NCBI GenBank assembly: GCA_016743945.1
Contig: JADGFI010000021.1
Coordinates: 1-64,000, forward strand
Direction of reading: 5' to 3'
Origin: Desulfobacteraceae bacterium
GTDB taxonomy: Bacteria; Desulfobacterota; Desulfobacteria; Desulfobacterales; Desulfobacteraceae
DNA: 64,000 bases
A model generated the notes under the pieces. That model was given only the letters and a program-made list of their open reading frames with translations, searched no databases and was not told where the DNA came from. The translations under genes and the position numbers were made by a program. This document shows positions 19,574 to 29,211 of this stretch, piece by piece. How positions within the stretch are numbered: position 1 is the stretch's first letter; each line of letters opens with the position of its first letter.

Positions 19574-21145
19574 TTGAAACATTTTACCTTTAGACGGTTG
19601 TTTATTCTGGGAATTATTGTTGCGGCAATTATTTGTCTTATCCCAACCTTTTTCAACACCTGGCCCCATAAAAAAATTAATTTGGGCCTTGACCTCCAGG
19701 GAGGCATGCATCTGGTGTTGGAAGTCCAAAATGAGAAAGCAGTTGAAGCTGAGATCGAAAGGACTGTCCATGAACTAAAAAAAGAATTGCGGGCTGAGGG
19801 CATTAAACACCTTGGCATCTCCCGGCTAAAAGACAATAGCATCCAGGCCAAACTTCAGGGAGAACAGGCAAAAAAAGGTTTTGAAAAAATCATTTCCGAG
19901 CAATTTGCAAATCTTTTAATCCCTTCACCGAAAACCCTTACAGATGGGTTCAGTTTCACCTTAAGCCTGCCCGATGAAGAGATGGACATGATCAAAAAAA
20001 TGGCAACCGAACAAGCCCTTGAAACTATTCGAAACCGAATTGATGAATTTGGTGTCAGTGAACCTGATATCCGGATGCAGGGTGACAATAGAATTCTTCT
20101 TCAATTGCCGGGCATCACTGACCCGGAAAGAGCCAAGGACCTTATTGGTAAGACTGCTCAGTTGACCTTCCAACTCGTCAATGACAACGCCAATGTGGCC
20201 AATGCCTTGAAGGGCAACCCACCGGTTGGAAACGAAGTCCTATATCAAAACAAACGGGACTCTTCCACAGGAAATGTGACAAAGGTACCCTTTTTAATCA
20301 AACAACAGGTCCTTTTAGACGGCAGCCTTTTAATTGACGCCAGGATTGAATTTGATCAATTCCAGCAACCCCAGATCGGTATAGAATTCAACCGGAAAGG
20401 GGCCAGAATCTTTGATAGAATCACCGGAGAAAATGTTCAAAAACGATTGGCCATTGTTCTGGATAAAACCGTTTATTCTGCTCCCGTAATCCAGGATCGG
20501 ATTGCTGGGGGCAAGGCCAGAATCACCGGCAGATTTACCACCGAAGAAGCCAAGGACCTTGCCATTGCATTAAGGGCAGGTTCTCTTCCGGCCCCCGTTA
20601 AAATTATCGAAGAGAGGACCGTTGGACCTACGTTAGGGGCAGATTCCGTTCGAATGGGACTTTTGTCCATGGTGGCAGGCGGAGCGCTTATCATCTTGTT
20701 CATGATAATTTACTACAAAGGCGCAGGTTTTATTGCTGACCTTGCACTGATTATAAATATTGTTCTTATCGGTGGCGGGCTTGCCGTATTCGGAGCTACC
20801 CTCACCCTTCCTGGAATCGCAGGTATTATTCTCACCATTGGCATGGCTGTTGATGCAAATGTCATTATTTATGAACGGATCAGAGAGGAACTTCGTTCGG
20901 GAAAAACTGCCCTTGCGGCCGTACACGCCGGATTTGACAGGGCCACCCTGACCATTTTAGATGCCAATGTGACTACATTGATTACCGCCATTGTCCTGTT
21001 TCAATTTGGTACCGGCCCCATCAAGGGATTTGCTGTTACTCTGGGCCTTGGTATTATTGCCAGTCTCTTCACAGCTCTGGTTCTGTCAAAAAGCATTTTT
21101 GATTTGCTATTGCGCAATAAAAAGACATCAACACTCAGTATATAA
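19574..21145 (+). CDS. secD: Protein translocase subunit SecD
   Basis: 523 aa (TTG start); KINLGLDLQGGMHLVLEV, ETIRNRIDEFGVSEPDIRMQG, GMAVDANVIIYERIREELRSG. Confidence 0.97.
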   Translation: MKHFTFRRLFILGIIVAAIICLIPTFFNTWPHKKINLGLDLQGGMHLVLEVQNEKAVEAEIERTVHELKKELRAEGIKHLGISRLKDNSIQAKLQGEQAKKGFEKIISEQFANLLIPSPKTLTDGFSFTLSLPDEEMDMIKKMATEQALETIRNRIDEFGVSEPDIRMQGDNRILLQLPGITDPERAKDLIGKTAQLTFQLVNDNANVANALKGNPPVGNEVLYQNKRDSSTGNVTKVPFLIKQQVLLDGSLLIDARIEFDQFQQPQIGIEFNRKGARIFDRITGENVQKRLAIVLDKTVYSAPVIQDRIAGGKARITGRFTTEEAKDLAIALRAGSLPAPVKIIEERTVGPTLGADSVRMGLLSMVAGGALIILFMIIYYKGAGFIADLALIINIVLIGGGLAVFGATLTLPGIAGIILTIGMAVDANVIIYERIREELRSGKTALAAVHAGFDRATLTILDANVTTLITAIVLFQFGTGPIKGFAVTLGLGIIASLFTALVLSKSIFDLLLRNKKTSTLSI

Positions 21146-21160
21146 AGGAATTTAAACATA

Positions 21161-22195
21161 ATGCAGCTTATCAAGTCTGATATAAACATAGACTTTCTGG
21201 GGAAACAAAAGATCGCATATGCCCTCTCCTTGATACTCATCATTGTCAGTATCGGGTCTCTCATGATTCATGGGGGACCCAATTACGGAATTGATTTTGT
21301 CGGGGGAACTCTTGTCCAGATCAAATTTTCACAAAAAGTTGCCGTTTCCGATATCCGGAACGGATTATCCGATATAGGACTCAAAGATACCTCTGTCCAG
21401 GGATTCGGCCAGACCGAGGATCATGAATACCTTATTCGAACCAGTAGTTCTGAAACAATGGCCGATAATCTTGCCGAAGTTCTTGCCAAGGGTATTGAAG
21501 CCTCAACCGGTACCTTACCAGAAATACGCCGGGTAGAAATGGTCGGCCCCCAGGTGGGCAAGGATCTTAAAAACAAAGCCCTTCTGGCCATTTTTTATTC
21601 CTTGCTTTTTATCACCATTTATATTTCCGGCCGGTTTGAACTTAAGTGGATGCTTTCCGGTGTCACAGCCGGTGCATTGATGGGAGCGGTTTATTTTTTG
21701 TCCATCTTTAATGTCAGCATGCCCTTTTTAATTGGTGCGGCTTTGGTAGTAACCCTGGCAGTATTCTGGACACTAAAGCTTAAATATGCCATGGGTGCCA
21801 TTGTGGCCCTGATCCATGATGTTTTAATAACCGTGGGGATTTTTTCCCTCTTAAACCTGGACTTTTCCCTGCCGATTATTGCCGCCCTGTTGACCATTAT
21901 AGGGTATTCCCTGAATGATACGATTATTGTATTTGACAGAATCAGGGAAAATGTAAAAGGAGCTGACGCCAAAGAGGCATTGCCCCAATTATTTAACAAA
22001 AGCATCAATGAGACCTTATCAAGGACAATTTTGACCTCCATGACAACCCTTATTGTTCTTTTGGCGCTCTTTTTCCTTGGGGGTGAGATTATCCATAATT
22101 TTGCATTTGCCATGATTATCGGTGTGCTTATTGGTACCTATTCATCCGTTTTTGTTGCAAGTCCCGTTGTTCTTGCAGCCCATACAAGAGGATAA
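21161..22195 (+). CDS. secF: Protein translocase subunit SecF
   Basis: 344 aa; GPNYGIDFVGGTLVQIKF, IGYSLNDTIIVFDRIREN; contains an extra about 44-aa hydrophobic segment (see findings). Confidence 0.96.
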   Translation: MQLIKSDINIDFLGKQKIAYALSLILIIVSIGSLMIHGGPNYGIDFVGGTLVQIKFSQKVAVSDIRNGLSDIGLKDTSVQGFGQTEDHEYLIRTSSSETMADNLAEVLAKGIEASTGTLPEIRRVEMVGPQVGKDLKNKALLAIFYSLLFITIYISGRFELKWMLSGVTAGALMGAVYFLSIFNVSMPFLIGAALVVTLAVFWTLKLKYAMGAIVALIHDVLITVGIFSLLNLDFSLPIIAALLTIIGYSLNDTIIVFDRIRENVKGADAKEALPQLFNKSINETLSRTILTSMTTLIVLLALFFLGGEIIHNFAFAMIIGVLIGTYSSVFVASPVVLAAHTRG

Positions 22196-22208
22196 CTAAA
22201 AAGGCAAC

Positions 22209-22889
22209 ATGATGGTTCCAATAAAAAATAGTATCTTTAAGAGTTGTTTTCTTTGTCTGTGCTGTTTAACCCTGTTTTCCTGCAGCGCCTTTGATTTTTT
22301 AAAAAAAGGTCCAGATCCCGTGGCACCCGAGGCGTCAACCCAGTCGAATGTAGAGGAAAAAAAAGACACTTCAGACGCTTTAAAAAAGGAATTGAAAACT
22401 ACGAATCAAAGTATTTTGGCCCTTGAAGATGAAATTTTATTATTGGGGAAAAAAATAACCGGCCTCGAAGATCAGCTGTCCACTCAGAAACCGGTTGTTT
22501 ACCAGGTCGCTTACACGGGTCCCGCACAATTATACCAAAAGGCCAGAAGTCTCCTGCTGGAAGGAGATTCGACCCATGCAGCACAAGTGTTTAAAACCTT
22601 TGTTGCCCAGTATCCAGACCACAGTCTGGCAGATAACGCCATGTATTGGCTGGGAGAGTGTCACTATTCTTCCGGCCAGTACGCCAAGGCTGTGACCGTA
22701 TTTAAAAACCTTGTTAATGCCTATCCAAAAGCAGAAAAAGTGCCGGATGCCCTGTTAAAAACAGGGTATTCCTATCTGTCCATGGATGATACAAACCGGG
22801 CCCATCACTATCTAAAATCGGTTCTGACCCAATACCCTTTTTCACCCGCTGCTGAAAAAGCCCAGGAAAAATTAAAAGAATTTGAGTAA
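22209..22889 (+). CDS. TPR lipoprotein, tol-pal system YbgF/CpoB-like
   Basis: 226 aa; lipobox LTLFSC; coiled coil; TPR-like YQKARSLLLEGDSTHAAQVFKTFVAQYPDHSLADNAMYWLGECHYSSGQYAKAVTVFKNLVNAYPKAEKVPDALLKTGYSYL. Confidence 0.87.
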   Translation: MMVPIKNSIFKSCFLCLCCLTLFSCSAFDFLKKGPDPVAPEASTQSNVEEKKDTSDALKKELKTTNQSILALEDEILLLGKKITGLEDQLSTQKPVVYQVAYTGPAQLYQKARSLLLEGDSTHAAQVFKTFVAQYPDHSLADNAMYWLGECHYSSGQYAKAVTVFKNLVNAYPKAEKVPDALLKTGYSYLSMDDTNRAHHYLKSVLTQYPFSPAAEKAQEKLKEFE

Positions 22890-22900
22890 TTTAATCAAAA

Positions 22901-24073
22901 ATGGAACTGTTTTCCGACAACAATCTGCCATGGTTTATTTTAAAGGAGATTCCCAATCTTGGGAACCGAGTTTATAAACGGCTGATCGATCGGTTTTTAA
23001 CGCCTGAAAATGTTTTGACAGCCACTAGGAATGAATTAGAAACTATGGGTATTTCAATTCGGGCGATCAAAGAAATTTTGGGGTATCAAAAGTATCTGTC
23101 CCCGGCCCAGACAGAACTGGATCAGGTATATTCCCATAAAATTAAGATTGTGACCCTGACAGATCCTTGCTACCCGGCCCTGCTCAAAGAAATTTGTGAT
23201 CCTCCTCCCTATTTGACCTATGTGGGGTCTCTGGATACCCAAGCTCCCTGCTTTTCAATTGTCGGGTCAAGAAATGCCACCGCCTATGGATTGAACACAG
23301 CAGAATACCTGGCCGCTTGCCTGGCATCCACTGGTTTTCAGGTGGTCAGTGGATTGGCACGGGGGATAGATACGGCTGCCCATCGTGGCGCCTTAAAGGT
23401 TCATGGTAAAACCATTGCAATTTTGGGTTCCGGTCTGAATCGGATCTATCCAAAAGAAAACACGGCTCTTTTTTCCATCATCAAAAACAATGGCGCCATC
23501 ATGTCTGAATTTAAAATTAATACACGTCCTTTTCCCTATAATTTCCCCATGAGAAATCGTGTCATAGCGGGTCTTTCTGCCGGTACTCTTGTGGTTGAAG
23601 CTGAACGAAGAAGTGGTTCTCTTATCACTGCCAGACTTGCAGGAGAATATAACAGGGAGGTTTTTGCCGTACCCGGCAGTATTAAATCAAAAAAAAGCCG
23701 TGGCACCCATTCTTTGTTGAAACAAGGGGCAAAACTTGTTGAAAACGAAATGGACATCCTAGATGAGCTATACCAGTTTATCCATGTACAGCCCCAACCT
23801 CAGGACCAAACTCAATCTCAACGCCAATATCGGGTCCAGCCCAGGACAAAACGTGTGGCACTTACAAAAAATACAGAAAAAAAACGTCCTTTTATGGACA
23901 AAGAACAGGGATTGGTATATAAACATCTCGATCCATATCCCAAACATATTGATAAGATTATCGAATCATCCCGGATGGACAGCGGTCTTGTCACCGCCAA
24001 CCTGCTTGATCTTGAACTTAAAGGTCTGGTGCAGCGGCATCCTGGTAATTATTTTTCACTTTCGGAGGAATAA
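22901..24073 (+). CDS. dprA: DNA-processing protein DprA
   Basis: 390 aa; FSIVGSRNATAYGLNTAEYLAACLASTGFQVVSGLARGIDTAAHRGAL...AILGSGLNRIYPKEN...RNRVIAGLSAGTLVVEA. Confidence 0.96.
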   Translation: MELFSDNNLPWFILKEIPNLGNRVYKRLIDRFLTPENVLTATRNELETMGISIRAIKEILGYQKYLSPAQTELDQVYSHKIKIVTLTDPCYPALLKEICDPPPYLTYVGSLDTQAPCFSIVGSRNATAYGLNTAEYLAACLASTGFQVVSGLARGIDTAAHRGALKVHGKTIAILGSGLNRIYPKENTALFSIIKNNGAIMSEFKINTRPFPYNFPMRNRVIAGLSAGTLVVEAERRSGSLITARLAGEYNREVFAVPGSIKSKKSRGTHSLLKQGAKLVENEMDILDELYQFIHVQPQPQDQTQSQRQYRVQPRTKRVALTKNTEKKRPFMDKEQGLVYKHLDPYPKHIDKIIESSRMDSGLVTANLLDLELKGLVQRHPGNYFSLSEE

Positions 24074-24075
24074 AA

Positions 24076-26364
24076 TTGGCAAAACCGCTCATTATCGTCG
24101 AGTCCCCAACCAAAATTAAAACCCTTACAAAATATATCGGTAAAGACTATAATGTAGCTGCCAGTGCCGGCCATATCCGAGATCTTCCCGTTAAAAATCT
24201 CGGCATCGATGTTGAGGATAATTTTAAAGCAGAATATGTCAATATCACCAACAAAGCCAAGGTGATTGCCAATCTAAAAAAAATTGCCAAGGGAGCTGAT
24301 GAAGTTTATCTTGCACCTGACCCTGACCGTGAAGGTGAAGCCATTGCCTTTCATATCATGGACATTCTCAAGAAAAAAGGCCGTGTCTTTCACCGGGTAC
24401 TTATTCATGAGCTGACCAAAAAGGGAATCACCGAAGCCCTTGAAAACCAATTGATCCCCGATGCAGATAAATATGATGCCCAGCAGGCAAGAAGAAAACT
24501 GGACCGACTGGTGGGGTATCAGATTTCTCCGCTTTTGTGGCAGAAAGTGCAGCGGGGCTTAAGTGCCGGACGGGTTCAATCGGTTACGGTTAAAATTATC
24601 TGCGACCGGGAACGGGAAATTAGAATATTTGACCCTGAAGAATACTGGACCATTACAGCAGATCTTTTGGCCCAGGATCCCCCTGCCTTTAATGCAGCCC
24701 TGGTTAAAATCAACAACAAAAAAGCCAAGGTAACCTGTGAAAAACAGGCCAAAGATATCCTGACAGATCTTGAAAGCGCCAGTTTTGTTGTTGACCAGAT
24801 AAAAAAGAAAACCGTTAAGCGCAATCCCCAGCCTCCGTTTATTACCAGTAAACTTCAGCAGGATGCCATTAACCGGCTCCGATTTTCGGCTAAAAAAACC
24901 ATGGTGGTTGCCCAGCAACTCTATGAAGGGGTAAACATCGGTACGGACGGACCTGAAGGATTGATTACCTATATGCGTACCGACTCCATCCGTATTGCCC
25001 CGGAGGCTGCAAATGAGGCCCTGGAACTCATTGCCAGGGACTTTGGGCAAGACTATGCACTTGATGAACCCCGTGTTTTTAAAAACAAGAACAAGGTCCA
25101 GGATGCCCATGAGGCAATCCGGCCCACATCAGTGTTCAATACCCCCCAAAAGCTTGCCTCTTTTTTAAACGAAGATCAATTCAAGCTCTACGATCTTATC
25201 TGGAAACGATTTGTTGCCTCCCAGATGACCCAGTCCCAAATTGATCAAAAATCCATTATGATCAAAGCCGCTGATGCTTATATTTTTTCTGTGAGCGGTT
25301 CCACGGTTCGATTTCCCGGATTCATGGCATTGTATGCCACAGAAGAAAAGACAACGGACAAAGATATCCAGGCACTGCCCACGGTCGAAGAAGGAGCACA
25401 GCTTGAAACAAACAAAATAACGCCCCTGCAGCATTTTACAAAACCACCCCCGCGATTTTCAGAAGCCTCCCTTGTCAAAGAACTTGAAAAAAATGGTATC
25501 GGAAGACCCAGTACCTATGCCTCCATTCTCAGTGTCATCAGAGATAAAGGGTACGTGGACCTGGAAAAACGGTATTTTATCCCCAGTGAGTTGGGATTTA
25601 TTGTAAATGATCTTTTGGTGGCATCTTTCCCCACCCTTCTGGATATATCATTCACCGCCCAGATGGAAAACAATCTGGACGATGTGGAGAGCGGAAAGCT
25701 CAATGAGGTTGAACTTTTAACAGCCTTTTATGACGGGTTCAAAAAAACCCTGGATGATGCCGGTGAAAACATGATCAGCGTCAAAGGAGTTGGGGTTCCA
25801 ACAGGTATCCAATGCCCTTTGTGCCAAAAAGACGTCAATATTAAAATTGGCAAAAATGGACATTTCCTCGCCTGCACCGGATATCCGGAGTGTTCTTTTA
25901 CCAGCAATTATCTTAGGGATGAACGGGGCATTATTTCCATTGTTGAAAAATTTGAAGACAATACCCCGGTAAAGGACTGCCCGAAATGCAAAGAACCAAT
26001 GATCCAAAAGGAAGGACGTTTTGGATTGTTTCTTGCCTGTACCGGATATCCGGAATGCAAGCACACAGAGTCCGTGGGTCAGGAAAATTCCAACACGGAT
26101 ACAGGGGTCGCCTGTTTTGAACCCGGATGTGAAGGAACCATTGTTGAAAAAAATTCCAAAAGAGGAAAAATTTTTTACGGTTGCTCCAAATACCCGGACT
26201 GTGGCTTTGCCTCCTGGGACAGGCCGGTAGATAAACGCTGCCCGGAGTGTGGTTCTGTCTTTCTGGTTGAAAAGGAAAATAAACGAGAGGGCAAATTTTT
26301 AAAATGCCCCAACAAAGCGTGCAAATATAAAGAAAAAATAATCCAGGACCCTATATCTGATTAG
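24076..26364 (+). CDS. topA: DNA topoisomerase I
   Basis: 762 aa (TTG start); LIIVESPTKIKTLTKYIG, APDPDREGEAIAFHI, GLITYMRTDSIRI; C-terminal Cys4 zinc fingers (CPLCQKDVNIKIGKNGHFLACTGYPEC etc.). Confidence 0.97.
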   Translation: MAKPLIIVESPTKIKTLTKYIGKDYNVAASAGHIRDLPVKNLGIDVEDNFKAEYVNITNKAKVIANLKKIAKGADEVYLAPDPDREGEAIAFHIMDILKKKGRVFHRVLIHELTKKGITEALENQLIPDADKYDAQQARRKLDRLVGYQISPLLWQKVQRGLSAGRVQSVTVKIICDREREIRIFDPEEYWTITADLLAQDPPAFNAALVKINNKKAKVTCEKQAKDILTDLESASFVVDQIKKKTVKRNPQPPFITSKLQQDAINRLRFSAKKTMVVAQQLYEGVNIGTDGPEGLITYMRTDSIRIAPEAANEALELIARDFGQDYALDEPRVFKNKNKVQDAHEAIRPTSVFNTPQKLASFLNEDQFKLYDLIWKRFVASQMTQSQIDQKSIMIKAADAYIFSVSGSTVRFPGFMALYATEEKTTDKDIQALPTVEEGAQLETNKITPLQHFTKPPPRFSEASLVKELEKNGIGRPSTYASILSVIRDKGYVDLEKRYFIPSELGFIVNDLLVASFPTLLDISFTAQMENNLDDVESGKLNEVELLTAFYDGFKKTLDDAGENMISVKGVGVPTGIQCPLCQKDVNIKIGKNGHFLACTGYPECSFTSNYLRDERGIISIVEKFEDNTPVKDCPKCKEPMIQKEGRFGLFLACTGYPECKHTESVGQENSNTDTGVACFEPGCEGTIVEKNSKRGKIFYGCSKYPDCGFASWDRPVDKRCPECGSVFLVEKENKREGKFLKCPNKACKYKEKIIQDPISD

Positions 26365-26375
26365 CAATTAAGCCT

Positions 26376-28475
26376 TTATTCATTTGGGCGGGACCAGGTT
26401 TGCAATGCTTTAAATACCAGGTCCCGTTTAATGGGTTTGGTCAGAAAATCGTCCATTCCGGCCCCAAGGCATTTTTGTTTAAAGTCATTCATTACATTTG
26501 CGGTAAGCGCCAGAATCGGCACCCGGGTTCCGGGCTTAAATTGTATCTCGTGGGACCGTATTTGCCGGGTGGCTTCAATTCCATCCATTTCCGGCATATT
26601 GATGTCCATTAGGATGAGATCATATCCTTCCCGGTTGTTTTTGAATAATTCAAGGGCTTGTTTTCCGTTTCCGGCAATTTTGACCGTATATCCCGCCTTT
26701 GACAACATGAGACGTGTCATTTTCTGGTTGACCGGATTATCTTCAGCCAGGAGGATAACGGCATGTTTTTGGTTTTCAGCCAGGGAATGAATTGTCAGTA
26801 ACTCACTTACTTCCCGGTCATTTTCTTTGCCGGGAACAGGGGTCATTCCCATGACATAGGCGGCCATTTCCAATAGGGTTTGTTTGCGGAAAGGTTTTGG
26901 TAAAAAGCCTTTAAATCCTGCTGTTTTAAACCCCTTTACAATCCCCGGAAAAGGAACAGCGCAGGCAATCCATTCAAAGGAAAATTCTTTGGGGGATAAT
27001 TTTTCCAGAATGGTCCCAGAAGCTGGAGAGCTCGGTTTTATTGATTTTCCAAAATCGACAATCCCCAGATCAAAGAGTTGAGCATCCGGGGTGGTGAAAA
27101 AAAAGGGAAGATTGTCCCAGGATTCTTGATGCACCACCATGCCGGCTCGCAATAGTTCATGGTTCAAAAGGTCAAAGGTTTCCTGGGTTGCGGTGGTGAT
27201 AAGAACTTTTTTCCCTTTCAATCCTATCGGCCTGACCCGATCTCGTTTTCTGATTTCTCCCTTGGTCAGACTGGCTGTAAAATAAAAGACCGATCCCTTG
27301 GATTTTTGGGATTCAACCCATAAATCTCCCGCCATGCACTTGGCTATATTTTTACTGATGGCAAGTCCGAGACCTGTTCCCCCATACCGGTTGGTAATAT
27401 CCTCTTCCGACTGGATAAAGGGTTTGAAAATAGTATCCAGCTCGTCAGGAGCAATACCGATGCCTGTATCGGTAACGCTGGTTAAAAGCATAACCGTTTT
27501 TGAATTTGTTTCTTGTGCGACTGTTTCTTGTGCATCGAGGGCCAGGGTAATCGATCCTTTCCGGGTGAATTTGACGGCATTTCCCAAAAGATTCAACAGC
27601 ACCTGACGAAACCTGTGGGGATCTCCTTTGACCATCGCCGGAACCCTATCGGAAATGGAACAGGCCAACTCAACCTTTGATTCATCCACCTGGGGTCTGA
27701 CCACATCAATGGTGTCAAAACACAAAATTTCCGGATCAAATTCAATGGTTTCCAAAGAAAGATTGCCCGATTCCACCTTGGAAAAATCCAGGATATCATT
27801 GACAACGGACAAGAGGGTATCGCAGGAAAGTCTGGCATTTTTTAAAAATGAAATTTGTTCCGTATTTAAAGGAGTATCCATCAGCATGTCCGCATACCCC
27901 ACAATCCCGTTCAAGGGGGTTCGAATTTCATGACTCATGGCGGCCAAAAAAAATGTTTTGGCCCGGGAGGCTTCTTTGGCCTCCATTGCATGATGGTTAG
28001 CTCTTTCAATGGCAGTGCACAATTTCTGGTTGGTCTGTTTCAGATTGAGCAGGGTGGTTTTTTCCCTGGCAATGCGAGAAATTTTTGCAAGGGTGGAGCT
28101 GATATTAAAGGGTTTGATCATATAATCAGCAGCACCGGCATCCATAATATCCGCGTAGGAATAATCCGATGCATATCCGGTCATGATAATAAAATCAATG
28201 TCCGAAAATAAGGATTTAACCTTCTTGAGCAAGGCGATTCCATCCATCCCCGGCATGGAAATATCAGAAATAACCAAATCATAGAATTGCGTTTCATGGG
28301 CCTTGATCATCTCCAAAGCCGTGCTTGCATCCCGGGCTTGATCACAGAGATATCCGGCCCGGATAAGTGCCTTGGTCAAGAGTAATCTGACGCTGGCTTC
28401 ATCATCTACGACCAAAATTTTTTGTATGGAAAAATCCGGTTCTATAGAAAAGACGGGTTCTAGGAAGTTATTCAT
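26376..28475 (-). CDS. Hybrid histidine kinase (REC - HisKA - HATPase - REC)
   Basis: 699 aa; N-terminal REC (ILVVDDEASVRLLLTK...DLVISDISMPGMDG), HisKA AAMSHEIRTPLNGIVGYADML, HATPase GTGLGLAISKNIAKCM, C-terminal REC ILLAEDNPVNQKMTRLML...DLILMDINMPEMDGIEATRQIR. Confidence 0.95.
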   Translation of the reverse strand: MNNFLEPVFSIEPDFSIQKILVVDDEASVRLLLTKALIRAGYLCDQARDASTALEMIKAHETQFYDLVISDISMPGMDGIALLKKVKSLFSDIDFIIMTGYASDYSYADIMDAGAADYMIKPFNISSTLAKISRIAREKTTLLNLKQTNQKLCTAIERANHHAMEAKEASRAKTFFLAAMSHEIRTPLNGIVGYADMLMDTPLNTEQISFLKNARLSCDTLLSVVNDILDFSKVESGNLSLETIEFDPEILCFDTIDVVRPQVDESKVELACSISDRVPAMVKGDPHRFRQVLLNLLGNAVKFTRKGSITLALDAQETVAQETNSKTVMLLTSVTDTGIGIAPDELDTIFKPFIQSEEDITNRYGGTGLGLAISKNIAKCMAGDLWVESQKSKGSVFYFTASLTKGEIRKRDRVRPIGLKGKKVLITTATQETFDLLNHELLRAGMVVHQESWDNLPFFFTTPDAQLFDLGIVDFGKSIKPSSPASGTILEKLSPKEFSFEWIACAVPFPGIVKGFKTAGFKGFLPKPFRKQTLLEMAAYVMGMTPVPGKENDREVSELLTIHSLAENQKHAVILLAEDNPVNQKMTRLMLSKAGYTVKIAGNGKQALELFKNNREGYDLILMDINMPEMDGIEATRQIRSHEIQFKPGTRVPILALTANVMNDFKQKCLGAGMDDFLTKPIKRDLVFKALQTWSRPNE

Positions 28476-29034
28476 TCACCCTTTCAACATATTCCCGGGT
28501 TCTTGTATCAATTTTCACCATCTGTCCCTGGTCAATAAAAGGGGGAACTTGAACTTCAAACCCTGTTTCAAGAACGGCAGGCTTTGTACTTCCCGTTGCC
28601 GTATCTCCTTTTGCCCAGGGCTCTGCAACGGTCACCACAAGATTAATAAAGTTGGGAAGGGTTACCCCAATGGCCTGGCCATTGTGCAAAAGAACGGTGC
28701 AAACGGTGTTGTCTTTTAATAGATCAGTGGCATCCCCCAATTGTTCTTTGGTCAAAAAAATCTGTTCATAATTGGAGGTGTGCATAAAACAATAGGCATC
28801 CTTGTCTGAATACAGGTATTCCATTTCCTGTTCTTCAAGGTCTGCTCGCTCAAACTTGTCACCGGACCGGTACGTCCGTTCGAAAAGGTTGCCCGTGATC
28901 ATATTTTTGAGTTTACACTTATAAAGGGATTGGCCTTTACCTGGTTTTTTGAACTCAAACCCAACAACGACATAGGGATCTCCATCAATTTCAAATTTTA
29001 GGCCTTTTCTTAGGTCACTGGCTAGATACATCAA
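28468..29034 (-). CDS. efp: Elongation factor P
   Basis: 188 aa; ASDLRKGLKFEIDGDPYVVVGFEFKKPGKGQSLYKCKLKNMITG...GLPNF-like VTLPNFINLVVTVAEPWAKGDTATGSTKPAVLETGFEVQVPPFIDQGQMVKIDTRTREYVERV. Confidence 0.96.
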   Translation of the reverse strand: MMYLASDLRKGLKFEIDGDPYVVVGFEFKKPGKGQSLYKCKLKNMITGNLFERTYRSGDKFERADLEEQEMEYLYSDKDAYCFMHTSNYEQIFLTKEQLGDATDLLKDNTVCTVLLHNGQAIGVTLPNFINLVVTVAEPWAKGDTATGSTKPAVLETGFEVQVPPFIDQGQMVKIDTRTREYVERVNE

Positions 29035-29211
29035 TTACTCCTGGTCTAATATAATTTATTTAAACATACCTGGGTACAATATTTTACGAATTGTCCCTAA
29101 TAAACCACAATAACGGTTTCTTGGCAAGATCCAGATAAAAACAACTTGCTTTTTTATCCATATTATAGGAAATAATAGGATTTAAATATAAAAACTATTT
29201 AGGACATACTT

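Noticed and set aside
24559-25110. 183-aa minus-strand ORF inside topA
   Set aside because: Fully antisense to a well-supported topA; the translation shows no recognisable domain and reads as shadow of the + frame.
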